This document shows positions 1 to 9,144 of a DNA stretch of 64,000 bases, one piece after another. Numbering within the stretch: the stretch's first letter is position 1; each line of letters opens with the position of its first letter. The stretch is from Croceivirga sp. GTDB taxonomy: Bacteria; Bacteroidota; Bacteroidia; Flavobacteriales; Flavobacteriaceae. The stretch spans positions 1-64,000 of the forward strand of contig JANQKR010000003.1 of the NCBI GenBank assembly GCA_028281025.1. The letters run 5' to 3'. The notes under the pieces were generated by a model that was given only the letters and a program-made list of their open reading frames with translations, made no database searches and had not been told where the DNA came from. A program made the position numbers and the translations under genes.

Positions 1-175
1 ATCCTCCACTTACGGCACCTACCATGGTTCCGTCTTCCAATAGGAGCATCCGAACCCCGGGTCTTCGGTATGAAGAACCTTCCAGGGCCACGACGGTCGC
101 CAAAACGGTTTTTTGACCTTTTTTTTGTGCCGCTTCATAGGAATTGACAATTTTCTTTAGTTCGTGGGTCGTCAT
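1..175 (-). CDS. XdhC/CoxI family protein, N-terminal fragment truncated by window edge
   Basis: My translation from ATG at 175: MTTHELKKIVNSYEAAQKKGQKTVLATVVALEGSSYRRPGVRMLLLEDGTMVGAVSGG. GSSYRRPG..ML and G.VSGG are XdhC-type motifs; ATGA overlap with the moeA stop. Confidence 0.85.
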   Translation of the reverse strand, partial: MTTHELKKIVNSYEAAQKKGQKTVLATVVALEGSSYRRPGVRMLLLEDGTMVGAVSGG

Positions 176-1365
176 ATTATTTTTCGTGTGGGAATAAACC
201 CTACTTTTTCATTGTTTTCTATGGTTTGTCCAGGCTTGACCTTGATAAAACCATTGGCCCTTGTAAGGCTGGTCAGGTCGCCAGAACCATTGCCGTCGAT
301 TAATTTCCCCCGCATTTTTCCCTCCTTTATATAGGCTTTGGCCCGAATGAACCGCATTAAATCCGTGGTATTTTCAAATGATTCCTCTAAAAATAATTGA
401 ATTTCGGCATTGGCCTGTCCCAAACATTTGTTAAGCCATGGTTTAAAATAGATATGAAAATTGGCAAAGGTGGATGTGGGATTTCCGGGAAAACCAAAAA
501 TAGTGGTATTGCTATCGGTATGTTCACCAAACCAAAAAGGCTTTCCAGGTCTTTGGAGCACACGATGAAAACGCTTTTGTACTCCAATCCCTTCCAAAAC
601 CTCAGGCAAATAATCGTATTTTCCTTTGGAGACACCTCCACTTATTAACAGGACCTCACTGGTTTCCAAAGCAGACAGCAACGCATTTTTAATTTTGGTC
701 CTATCATCCTTGACATGTATTATTTCCGAGGCAATACCATTTTCAAAAAGAGCGGCTCGCAGGGTATGCGAATTGGATTGCCTAATTTGATGTGGTTTGG
801 GTACCTGGTTCACAGGGACCAGTTCATCTCCTGTAGAAAACAGCGTGATCCTGGGATTCTTTTTTACCACTAGTTCCGCTTTTCCTATGGAAGCCAATAC
901 GCCGATTTCGGCAGCTGTGACCAATGTACCCCTACTGAGGACCACGGCACCTTGGGCTTCGTCACTCCCCCTATAATGTATATTCTGCCCTTTTGTAACG
1001 GGCTTGACAATTTTAGCCGAACCGTTCCGTATGTCCAAATGCTCATACATTACCACGGTATTGGTGTTTTTGGGGAGTACCGCCCCAGTCATAATTTCGT
1101 AACAACCAGAAGTGGACTGCAGTTCCTTTTGGGGAGAGCCTGCAGCGGCAACACCTTCAATGGTAAAGGTATCCAATGGCATTTCCCCATCAAACTGTAT
1201 GGCAATACCGTCCTTGGTCGCACGGTCAAAAGGCGGAAAATCCCTATCCGCAAAGACGTTTTCGGCCAGTATTCGGCCATCGGCTTTTGCCAAGGGAACG
1301 GTAACATTCCCAAAATCACGGGTATTACCTAAAACGATTTGATATGCCTCTTCAAATGAAATCAT
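172..1365 (-). CDS. moeA: Molybdopterin molybdotransferase MoeA
   Basis: Full-length ORF with MoeA features (STGDELV, GGVSKGKYDY, RPGKPFWFG, FGFPGNPTST); Moco gene context. Confidence 0.95.
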   Translation of the reverse strand: MISFEEAYQIVLGNTRDFGNVTVPLAKADGRILAENVFADRDFPPFDRATKDGIAIQFDGEMPLDTFTIEGVAAAGSPQKELQSTSGCYEIMTGAVLPKNTNTVVMYEHLDIRNGSAKIVKPVTKGQNIHYRGSDEAQGAVVLSRGTLVTAAEIGVLASIGKAELVVKKNPRITLFSTGDELVPVNQVPKPHQIRQSNSHTLRAALFENGIASEIIHVKDDRTKIKNALLSALETSEVLLISGGVSKGKYDYLPEVLEGIGVQKRFHRVLQRPGKPFWFGEHTDSNTTIFGFPGNPTSTFANFHIYFKPWLNKCLGQANAEIQLFLEESFENTTDLMRFIRAKAYIKEGKMRGKLIDGNGSGDLTSLTRANGFIKVKPGQTIENNEKVGFIPTRKII

Positions 1366-2144
1366 GAAAAAAGATGAATTTGAAGTCCGTTCCCAATCAG
1401 CACACGAACACCTACCAAAAAGACCAGAACAGCCGTCAATATCCGAATACCCTTAGGGGAAATCTTCACCAAGGTCATACGGACCCCTAACTGTCCTCCA
1501 ATGAAAACGGCCAGTATAAGACCTAACAATTCTGGCCAGAATACCTCAAAAGTACCACTGGTCACCAAACCTGTAATCCCAGAAATGGAATTCACCAAAA
1601 TGAAGAAACTCGCCAAAGCAGCTATGTTCAATGGCTTATCCCATTTCATATAATTCAGGATCGGGGCTAAAAATATGCCCCCTCCAATACCGACAAGGCC
1701 GGATAACAAGCCCACTCCACCCCCAATCCCATAAGAAAACCAGAGCGGATACTTAGAAGGTTGGTAATTGGATTGTAGGTTCAATGTCTGAAAAATCAAG
1801 GAAAGTGCAGCCAATATCAATGCAATTCCCAGCAAAATAAAAAAGATATGTTCCTCCAGACGAAATACCGCACCAATAAATGCCAAAGGAATACTGGTCA
1901 GTATAAAGGGTAAAAATTTCTTGAACTTCAGGTGGCCTGCCCTATAAAACAGGAAGCAACTCCCGGAAACCACAACGAGATTGCATACCAATGCCGTACT
2001 TCGTATAACAAAAAAGGGGGTAATGGAAAGGGCCAAAATGGCCAAATAACTGGACCCACCTCCAAAGCCTACGGAAGAATAAAGCAGTGCAATACAGAAA
2101 AAGGCAAGTACCAAGAGGATAAATTCACCCCATTCTAGTGACAT
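1362..2144 (-). CDS. TauE/SafE (sulfite exporter/UPF0721) family membrane protein
   Basis: Polytopic; GFGGGSSYLAILAL and GLVGIGGGIFLAP repeats typical of the TauE/SafE family; overlaps moeA start. Confidence 0.85.
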   Translation of the reverse strand: MSLEWGEFILLVLAFFCIALLYSSVGFGGGSSYLAILALSITPFFVIRSTALVCNLVVVSGSCFLFYRAGHLKFKKFLPFILTSIPLAFIGAVFRLEEHIFFILLGIALILAALSLIFQTLNLQSNYQPSKYPLWFSYGIGGGVGLLSGLVGIGGGIFLAPILNYMKWDKPLNIAALASFFILVNSISGITGLVTSGTFEVFWPELLGLILAVFIGGQLGVRMTLVKISPKGIRILTAVLVFLVGVRVLIGNGLQIHLFS

Positions 2145-3202
2145 AACATGGAAATTTGGTTCATTCCTCCCCCAATGCTGTATATTTTTGCATTGGGATA
2201 GGTTTGGACGAGTTGTTGCGCGGCCTGGGCACTTCGTTTACCGGATTGGCAAACAAGATATATTGGGGTTTTAAAATCAATTTGATGAAGTGTTTCGCCC
2301 AAAGTGGGCAATGGGATGTTTACCGCTCCCTCCCAATGGTTTTCCTCAAACTCCTGCAATGAGCGAACATCTATAACCTGTTTTGGATGGTCCAAAGCCA
2401 GGAATTCCGCGGCATCCAGGTTTAGGTCCATGGAACAAGGTGCCGGTCCATAGGAGTCGGCCAATAGTTTTATCGTTTTGTTCTTTGGATTTGTATTAAA
2501 TTGTACCAATCGGTTTTCTTGAGACAGTCCATTGTATATCAGTAGTTTTCCAGATAACACCTCTCCCACTCCTGTTAAGATCTTAACCACTTCCAACGCC
2601 TGAAGACTTCCTACAATACCAGGAATTACCCCAAGGACACCATTTTCATCACAGTTTGGTATTTCTTCCATACGCGGCATCTTTGGGAACAAACAGCGGT
2701 ACGTGGGACCGTCATTATGGTTAAAAACGCTGACCTGTCCTTCAAAATCATGCAATGCACCATAAACAAAAGGTTTGTTCAATATCACACAAGCATCGTT
2801 TACCAGATAACGGGTGGCAAAATTATCCGACGCATCCACGATTACATCGTAGTCTTGGATGATTTCCAAGGCATTGTCCTTGGCTAAATATTCCGGGATT
2901 ATGGTAATGGAGGTTTGCGGATTTTGCTTTCTCAGCTTCGCTGCCGCCACTTGTACCTTGGATTGACCTACTTCCGCCTCGGTGTACAGCACTTGCCGAT
3001 GTAGGTTATGGAGTGCAATGGTGTCATTATCCATAAGGCCCAAAGCACCAACACCCATGGCGTTCAGGTACTGGGCAACAGGCACGCCCAAACCTCCTAA
3101 ACCAACTATTAATACTTGGCTACCAGCTAATTTTAATTGATTATCTAAACCAAAACTTTCAAGATTAATCTGTCTTTGATATTTCGCTAAACCTGGAATC
3201 AT
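2135..3202 (-). CDS. moeB: ThiF/MoeB/HesA adenylyltransferase with C-terminal rhodanese domain
   Basis: VGLGGLGVPVAQYLNAMGVG nucleotide-binding motif; CDENGVLGVIPGIVGSLQALE; C-terminal VIDVRSLQEFEENHWEGAVNIP...CQSGKRS rhodanese. Start trimmed from the track ORF (3376) to ATG at 3202, which gives an ATGA overlap with mobA. Confidence 0.92.
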   Translation of the reverse strand: MIPGLAKYQRQINLESFGLDNQLKLAGSQVLIVGLGGLGVPVAQYLNAMGVGALGLMDNDTIALHNLHRQVLYTEAEVGQSKVQVAAAKLRKQNPQTSITIIPEYLAKDNALEIIQDYDVIVDASDNFATRYLVNDACVILNKPFVYGALHDFEGQVSVFNHNDGPTYRCLFPKMPRMEEIPNCDENGVLGVIPGIVGSLQALEVVKILTGVGEVLSGKLLIYNGLSQENRLVQFNTNPKNKTIKLLADSYGPAPCSMDLNLDAAEFLALDHPKQVIDVRSLQEFEENHWEGAVNIPLPTLGETLHQIDFKTPIYLVCQSGKRSAQAAQQLVQTYPNAKIYSIGGGMNQISMLCH

Positions 3203-3795
3203 CCTAACTTTTCCTTTGCCAATTGGTATTCCTCCATGGAATTGGCGTTGAACAAAAAATCTTCTTGGGAAGGTTCCACCAATTGGATATCCGAATTGAT
3301 CAAAAACTTTCTTGGGCAAGAGCTTTGCACCGTTTTTAGGTATTCTTTTGCCGCGACCAGGGCATGTGGTTCCCATATGGCTATCAAGGGTTCCGGCAAT
3401 CCAGAGCCTTTGGCTGAAAAAGCTGTGGCCATCTTGTTGTAGTTTCGATGGGAAACCAGTTCATACAAACCCTTTTTGTCCAAAAGTGGTAAATCACAGG
3501 CCAAAACCAACCAAGCTACGTTGGGATGTGCAGAATGTGCACTTAGTATGCCATTAAAAGGACCACGGTATGTATTTTGATCGATGATAACCGGCATATG
3601 GTCCGGGAAGGATTGGAGTTGGTCCTGTCGGGCACTGAAGTACACGTTATCACAAAACCCTTCGGCCAACTCAAAAAGATACTCCCGCTGGGGTTTTCCA
3701 TGATAGGTCAATAGGCCCTTATCATTTCCCATACGGTTGCTTTGACCTCCAGAAAGGATTAAACCATAGAGTGTTATTATTTTTGGATTATTCAT
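3199..3795 (-). CDS. mobA: Molybdenum cofactor guanylyltransferase (MobA/NTP_transf_3)
   Basis: LYGLILSGGQSNRMGNDKGLL signature and ACDLPLL motif; Moco context. Confidence 0.9.
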   Translation of the reverse strand: MNNPKIITLYGLILSGGQSNRMGNDKGLLTYHGKPQREYLFELAEGFCDNVYFSARQDQLQSFPDHMPVIIDQNTYRGPFNGILSAHSAHPNVAWLVLACDLPLLDKKGLYELVSHRNYNKMATAFSAKGSGLPEPLIAIWEPHALVAAKEYLKTVQSSCPRKFLINSDIQLVEPSQEDFLFNANSMEEYQLAKEKLG

Positions 3796-4105
3796 TGTTT
3801 ATATATTTATCCAAATACTTGAAAAATAAATCAAAAGCAAGCGTTTCATCTCCATTTGATTTTAATAAAAAGAAATTCTTGAAGAAATTTTCGTTACCAA
3901 AATAGTTAAGCCCCCCATCTTCAAAAAAAGTACTATGTCTAAAGTTCCAAAAAGGAGGCTCAATATCTGGATATGGATTTGCTAATAAATAACCATTAAT
4001 GAAGTTTTGGAGTGCATCAATTGACTTTTTAGTTAAATATCTTTCTGGATAATCTCGAATTATATCCAAAACTTCGTAAATATTTTTAGAGTCTATTATC
4101 TCCAT
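3788..4105 (-). CDS. Hypothetical 105-aa protein inside the Moco operon
   Basis: ORF overlapping mobA start; acidic/aromatic composition; no recognised family. Confidence 0.65.
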   Translation of the reverse strand: MEIIDSKNIYEVLDIIRDYPERYLTKKSIDALQNFINGYLLANPYPDIEPPFWNFRHSTFFEDGGLNYFGNENFFKNFFLLKSNGDETLAFDLFFKYLDKYINNE

Positions 4106-4147
4106 TTTTATACCAAATGATTTTTTTGAAGACCGATATACTGCAAA

Positions 4148-5134
4148 CTACCCCCCTATTGAGGTCATACTATTGTCAAAAACCGAGGCTTGGTGTTCTT
4201 GTTGCGCATCAAAGCCTGTTTTGGCCCTTGTTCCTATAGCGTCCAATATCGCCTCCCTGATTTTTTCCTTGGAGTTTTCGCCCCTTACCAAGTCCCGGAC
4301 ATTGGTTTTGGGTTTTCCATAAAGGCAGGTAATCACATCCCCCTTAGCCGTGACCCGCAATCGATTGCAGCTTCCGCAAAATGTTCGACTGAAGGACGGG
4401 ATGATTCCAAACGTACCCTTATGTCCTTCAATTTTGTAGTTGATGGACGTTGACGTTTTTGGGGAATCCAGTTTTTGGTACTTCGGATAATGACTTCCTA
4501 TATAGTCCAAAATGGTTTTATAATCCCATTTAATGCTCCCAAAGGAACGGGAACCGCCATTAAAGGGCATTTCCTCCAAAAACCGAACCGATACCGGATA
4601 GCTCTTCATGGCCTCCAAAATAGGCAGGATATCCTGCTCATTCTGCCCATCCAGCACAATGAAATTGATACGAACATTGAAATCTTCCTCAATCAACCGT
4701 ATCAGGTTTTCCATGACCACCTCATAATTGTCCCTTCGGGTTATCCGCCGGAACGTCTCTTTATCGATGGCATCCAAGCTCACGTTGACATTTTGGACCC
4801 CCAACGCCTTAAGCTCGGCAATATGGGAACCTATCAAGGTGGCGTTGGTCGTTACGGAGATATCCTTCAAGCCCCCAAGTGGTGCCAGAAAGCGCAACAG
4901 TTCCATTAGATCCTTACGTACAAAGGGTTCGCCTCCGGTCAATCGAATTTTATCGATTCCCATATCAATCAAGAGTTGGGCAACGAACTTCAACTCGTCC
5001 GTAGTCAATAGCTGTTCCCTTTTGGCAAAGTTTATCCCCTCTGCGGGCATGCAATAGTTGCAACGGAGATTGCAACGATCGGTTACTGCCAATCGCAAAT
5101 AATTGATTTGTCTTCCATGGTTGTCAATCAGCAT
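4148..5134 (-). CDS. moaA: GTP 3',8-cyclase MoaA
   Basis: Radical SAM CNLRCNYC, LTGGEPFVRKDL, C-terminal CGSCNRLRVTAKGDVITCLYG cluster motif, terminal GG. Confidence 0.97.
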   Translation of the reverse strand: MLIDNHGRQINYLRLAVTDRCNLRCNYCMPAEGINFAKREQLLTTDELKFVAQLLIDMGIDKIRLTGGEPFVRKDLMELLRFLAPLGGLKDISVTTNATLIGSHIAELKALGVQNVNVSLDAIDKETFRRITRRDNYEVVMENLIRLIEEDFNVRINFIVLDGQNEQDILPILEAMKSYPVSVRFLEEMPFNGGSRSFGSIKWDYKTILDYIGSHYPKYQKLDSPKTSTSINYKIEGHKGTFGIIPSFSRTFCGSCNRLRVTAKGDVITCLYGKPKTNVRDLVRGENSKEKIREAILDAIGTRAKTGFDAQQEHQASVFDNSMTSIGG

Positions 5135-5143
5135 AACCCTAAA

Positions 5144-5791
5144 TTAAAAACGATATTCGACAATTCCATTATCCAAATCAAAAACTTCGGGATAATGTTC
5201 ACGTAAATTTTGAATCATAAAGTCCAAGGGAACATCTTCAAAATGTCCATAATCCTCTAAATATTCCATGAATTTCTGCCCTTCTTCATTGTATTCCTGA
5301 AATATGGAATCCGTTGTCCCATCAAACTCCAATGGCTTTACATTACACTTATCGCAGAGGGCCTTGTTAAAAGCCGGGGTGGCTTTTACCCATTGATTAT
5401 CCAGGAAAACGTCTACCATACCATGCGGTGTCAAAATATTGGTGCCAAAACGCTCCGTTAAGCGTTCCACGGCAATATGATTGGTCACTTTGGCAAAATG
5501 TAAACGTGCAGGAATTCCCAATCCCCTTAAACATGCCGTTAAAAGGACCGCTTTCTCCACGCAATGTCCTTCCGTTTTTTTGGCAATGGTACTGGCACGA
5601 TAATTCTCGGGGTTCAAACTGATTTGATATGGATTGTAGCGCCAGCCGTCCCGTATGACCAGATACATACCCTTTGCCTTTTCCATGGGGGACAGTTCCT
5701 CCGATGTAAACGGCGAAATCAGGTCCTGAATTGCCGCTGCGCCATAGTCCAAATATGTGGTTGCCTTTAAATATTCCATACTATTACCCAC
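5144..5791 (-). CDS. Transglutaminase-like domain protein
   Basis: TEGHCVEKAVLLTACLRGLGIPARLHFAKVTNH...TPHGMVDVFLDNQWVKATPAFNK resembles the Cys-His-Asp core of transglutaminase-like proteins; ATG may be 5791 or 5779. Confidence 0.8.
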   Translation of the reverse strand: MGNSMEYLKATTYLDYGAAAIQDLISPFTSEELSPMEKAKGMYLVIRDGWRYNPYQISLNPENYRASTIAKKTEGHCVEKAVLLTACLRGLGIPARLHFAKVTNHIAVERLTERFGTNILTPHGMVDVFLDNQWVKATPAFNKALCDKCNVKPLEFDGTTDSIFQEYNEEGQKFMEYLEDYGHFEDVPLDFMIQNLREHYPEVFDLDNGIVEYRF

Positions 5792-6038
5792 CGCTCACAG
5801 GAGGAATTAATGCGATTTCATCATAGGAGTTCACTTCGGTTTTATCATCTGCATATGAATTGTTGACCGCAATGGCCAAAGATGATAACGTATTGAGTTC
5901 GGGATAAGCGTTCCCGAGAAATTGCCGTAATTCGCCTACATTCTTGGGCAATTTCCTCCCATTGATAGATGTACTTGGTATAGAAAGCGAAGGGCTACCA
6001 ATGATATCCTTGGTAACCCCAAATAATAAAATAGTCAT
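5784..6038 (-). CDS. moaD: MoaD/ThiS-family sulfur carrier
   Basis: 84 aa, beta-grasp-like, ends EIALIPPVSGG with the terminal Gly-Gly. Confidence 0.9.
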   Translation of the reverse strand: MTILLFGVTKDIIGSPSLSIPSTSINGRKLPKNVGELRQFLGNAYPELNTLSSLAIAVNNSYADDKTEVNSYDEIALIPPVSGG

Positions 6039-6045
6039 ATATGAT

Positions 6046-8280
6046 TTATCCGATTATTTCTTGTTTTTTAGGTTTCAATAGCTCTGGAAACTTGGCAAAG
6101 GGCTGTTTATAGAGACGGTTCCCAGTGGCTGCTTTTAAGGCATTGGCCACAGCCCCACCAGCCGGAGGCAAAGTGGGCTCACCCAAACCTGTTGGCGCAA
6201 TTTCGTTCTCTATGAAATGGGTCTCCACCATAGGTGCTTCCTTCATCCGTATCAATCGGTAACGGTCATAATTGCTGGCTAGGGGTTTTCCGTTCTCAAA
6301 ACCAAAATCACCATACATGGCATGTCCAATCCCATCCAGTATACCTCCTTCAATCTGATTTAAGGCCCCTAAAGGATTGACGACAATTCCACAATCCACA
6401 ACACACGTTACTTTCTTTATTACGGGCTGTCCGTTTTCAATCTCAACATCGGCCACCTCCGCAACGTGGGTATTGTGGCAATAATAATTCACAAAACCTT
6501 GATAAACATTGCTGGGTTTTGTTCCCCATCCTGATTTCTCAACGGCGGTCTCGATTACCTTAATCATGCGTTCCGGGGAATATTGAATACGTTCATCGGC
6601 CTCGGCATCCACTTTTTTAAGTAGATCAATACGCATTTGAACTTTGTCCACATCCATTAACTCCGCCAGCTCGTCAAAGAAACTCTGCTCCGCGAAAGCC
6701 AAGAAATTGGTATAGGGCGCACGCCAGGCACCGGTAGTAATATTACTTTTGTATACGGCGGCATCCACTTTATAGTTTTCGATGGCACCCGCTGGGAAAA
6801 AGTTAGGGATGAGTCCGTACATATTGGAGTTTACGGCTGCTTCTTTTAAATGGTACGCCGTCACCTTCCCGTCTTTTATCCCCGCTTTGATCCGATATTT
6901 CAGGGCCATGCGGTAGATACCATCATTCATATCATCCTCACGGGTATAGACCACTTTGACGGGTTTTCTGATTTTGTCCGCAATCTCTGCGGCCTCCAAC
7001 ACAAAATCCCCATATAACCTTCGTCCGAAACCACCTCCTTGCCGGGTCATTTCCAACTCTATTTCTTCCGGCTTTCTGTCGAGCATTGCAGAAACGGCAC
7101 CTGCTTTCCATGCCGGTGTTTGTATGGGGCCCACCAAATGCACTTTCTCATCTGTGATATGGGCATAAAAATTCATGGGCTCCATGCAATTATGCGGAAG
7201 GAATGGGGCTTCATACGTGCGCTCAAGAATTTGATCGGCCTCGGCAAAGGCCTTTTCCACATTGCCATCCTCACGCATGGTATTGAATTCCTGGCCATCC
7301 AATAATTCGTTCATTACCTTATCATGGTCTTCCGTACTTTCCATCTTTACATCATCTTCCCACGCCGCCTCAATGCTTTCTTTGGCTTTGAATGCCTGCC
7401 AGGTGGTCTTTGCCACCACGACTACCTTATCACTGGTTGAGAGAATATTGGCAATATTGGGTTGTGCTTCAATAAGTTTTCTGGCTTTGTCACCAATGGT
7501 GAGCACCTCCAAAACGCCGGGCATTGATTTTGCTTCGCTAGCGTCAAAGGAAGTTAGTTTTTGTCCAAATGCCGGTGGCCTGACCACAGCGGCATAGACC
7601 ATGCCTTCCGTTTTGTAATCCAACCCAAATAAAGGTTTCCCCGTAATGATTTCATCAATATCCACGTTTTGGGCATCCTTACCAATAATTTTATAATCCT
7701 TTGGTTTTTTCAACGTAACGTTTTCCGGAACCTCCAATTGGGCAGCCTCGGTCACTACTTCCCCATAGCCCAAGGTCTCTCCATTCGGATTGGTAATTAC
7801 GCCTTCACTGACCGTACATTGGGAAGCCTCCACTCCCCAGCGCGCTGCAGCCGCATTGACCAACATTTGTTTGGCCGTGGCCCCGGTCTGCCGAAGTGCA
7901 TCCCAACCCTGTCTAAGGGATTGACTTCCTCCAGCTACCTGCCGAGTAAAATTTTCCGTATCCAATTTCCCCTGGACCACGTGAACATTTTTCCAAGCCA
8001 CGTCCAATTCTTCCGCGATGATCATTGGCATGGAGGTTTTTACCCCTTGTCCGATCTCTGGATTGGGGGAAAAAATGGTGACCACGCCATTTTCAGCTAT
8101 TTTGATAAAAGCGTTGAAATCTTTGTAATCCAAGTTGGAAAGATCTACAGGTGGTTCTATCTTCACTTGCGGTTTACACGCCTGAAACAGGTTGAAACCG
8201 ATCAACATTCCGCCTCCGGCCAAACTTGTGGTCCGCATGAAGGCCCTTCTGCTAAATGCCATTTTAGTATTTGTTGCCAT
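6046..8280 (-). CDS. Xanthine dehydrogenase family molybdopterin-binding subunit, isoquinoline 1-oxidoreductase beta-like
   Basis: Tat-like N-terminus SRRAFMRTTSLAGGG; GFGRRLYGDFVLEAAEIA; GLGEPTLPPAGGAVANA. Confidence 0.93.
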   Translation of the reverse strand: MATNTKMAFSRRAFMRTTSLAGGGMLIGFNLFQACKPQVKIEPPVDLSNLDYKDFNAFIKIAENGVVTIFSPNPEIGQGVKTSMPMIIAEELDVAWKNVHVVQGKLDTENFTRQVAGGSQSLRQGWDALRQTGATAKQMLVNAAAARWGVEASQCTVSEGVITNPNGETLGYGEVVTEAAQLEVPENVTLKKPKDYKIIGKDAQNVDIDEIITGKPLFGLDYKTEGMVYAAVVRPPAFGQKLTSFDASEAKSMPGVLEVLTIGDKARKLIEAQPNIANILSTSDKVVVVAKTTWQAFKAKESIEAAWEDDVKMESTEDHDKVMNELLDGQEFNTMREDGNVEKAFAEADQILERTYEAPFLPHNCMEPMNFYAHITDEKVHLVGPIQTPAWKAGAVSAMLDRKPEEIELEMTRQGGGFGRRLYGDFVLEAAEIADKIRKPVKVVYTREDDMNDGIYRMALKYRIKAGIKDGKVTAYHLKEAAVNSNMYGLIPNFFPAGAIENYKVDAAVYKSNITTGAWRAPYTNFLAFAEQSFFDELAELMDVDKVQMRIDLLKKVDAEADERIQYSPERMIKVIETAVEKSGWGTKPSNVYQGFVNYYCHNTHVAEVADVEIENGQPVIKKVTCVVDCGIVVNPLGALNQIEGGILDGIGHAMYGDFGFENGKPLASNYDRYRLIRMKEAPMVETHFIENEIAPTGLGEPTLPPAGGAVANALKAATGNRLYKQPFAKFPELLKPKKQEIIG

Positions 8281-8298
8281 CTGAATTCCTTGTTTGGG

Positions 8299-8760
8299 TT
8301 AACGCATGTTTTCAGCAGCTTTTTCCACTGCCCTATAGATTCGGTTGTAACTGGCACACCTACAAATATTGCCGTTCATGGCATTTTTGATTTCATCCTC
8401 AGTTGGGTTGGGATTGCCCTCCAAAAATGCGGAAGCCGTCATGATCTGTCCCGCTTGGCAATATCCACATTGAGGTACGTCAATTTCTTTCCAGGCCTGT
8501 TGAACGGGATGTTCCCCAAATTCCGATAGGCCTTCAATTGTAGTGATCGATTTTCCTTCCACCTGTTCCAAGGTCATGGTACAACTCCGCATGGCCGTTC
8601 CATCTACATGGACCGTGCAGGCACTACATACATTTATTCCACAACCATACTTTGTTCCAACTAGGTCTAAATGATCCCGCAGTACCCAAAGTAAGGGTGT
8701 ATCTGCGGCTACATCAACGGACTGGGATACTCCGTTGACGGTAATTTGATACGTTGGCAT
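8299..8760 (-). CDS. (2Fe-2S)-binding subunit, isoquinoline 1-oxidoreductase alpha-like
   Basis: GTKYGCGINVCSACTVHVDG and QCGYCQAGQIM...NGNICRC double [2Fe-2S] motifs. Confidence 0.95.
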   Translation of the reverse strand: MPTYQITVNGVSQSVDVAADTPLLWVLRDHLDLVGTKYGCGINVCSACTVHVDGTAMRSCTMTLEQVEGKSITTIEGLSEFGEHPVQQAWKEIDVPQCGYCQAGQIMTASAFLEGNPNPTEDEIKNAMNGNICRCASYNRIYRAVEKAAENMR

Positions 8761-9144
8761 AGCTTTTTGATTTCTGTTCTCCTGTTGAAGGTACCAAAAT
8801 TTGAAGCTGTCCTGTCTTTTTTAACCGTAGAAGGACGGCTTTTAACTTTTTTTTACGAACCCTGTTTAAGGAAAAGGTCCCTAAATGAAAGCTGATGCTC
8901 CGGTCCCAAGGCTCGCCTACAAAAACCTGTTGCGCTCACTTTGGACAAACCCAAACAAAGGCCAGGGATTTTTGATGTCAAAAAGTTTTCTAAGACCTAC
9001 GTTCCCGTCCATTGGATATCCCAGAACCGTTTGAATTCAACGTAAGGATCCCTGTCTTTTCTTTTTTTGATTTTTTTTAGGTATTTTGTTGCAACTGGAT
9101 TTACGTTCAAAATCTCGCGTTATAGTATTTAAGTTCACTTCCAT

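Noticed and set aside
2135-3376. 413-aa version of MoeB with an extended N-terminus
   Set aside because: The first ~58 residues are mobA read in another frame; the natural start is ATG 3202 with an ATGA overlap.
7669-8529. 286-aa plus-strand ORF
   Set aside because: Antisense to iorB/iorA-like genes, both of which have strong family motifs; a shadow ORF.
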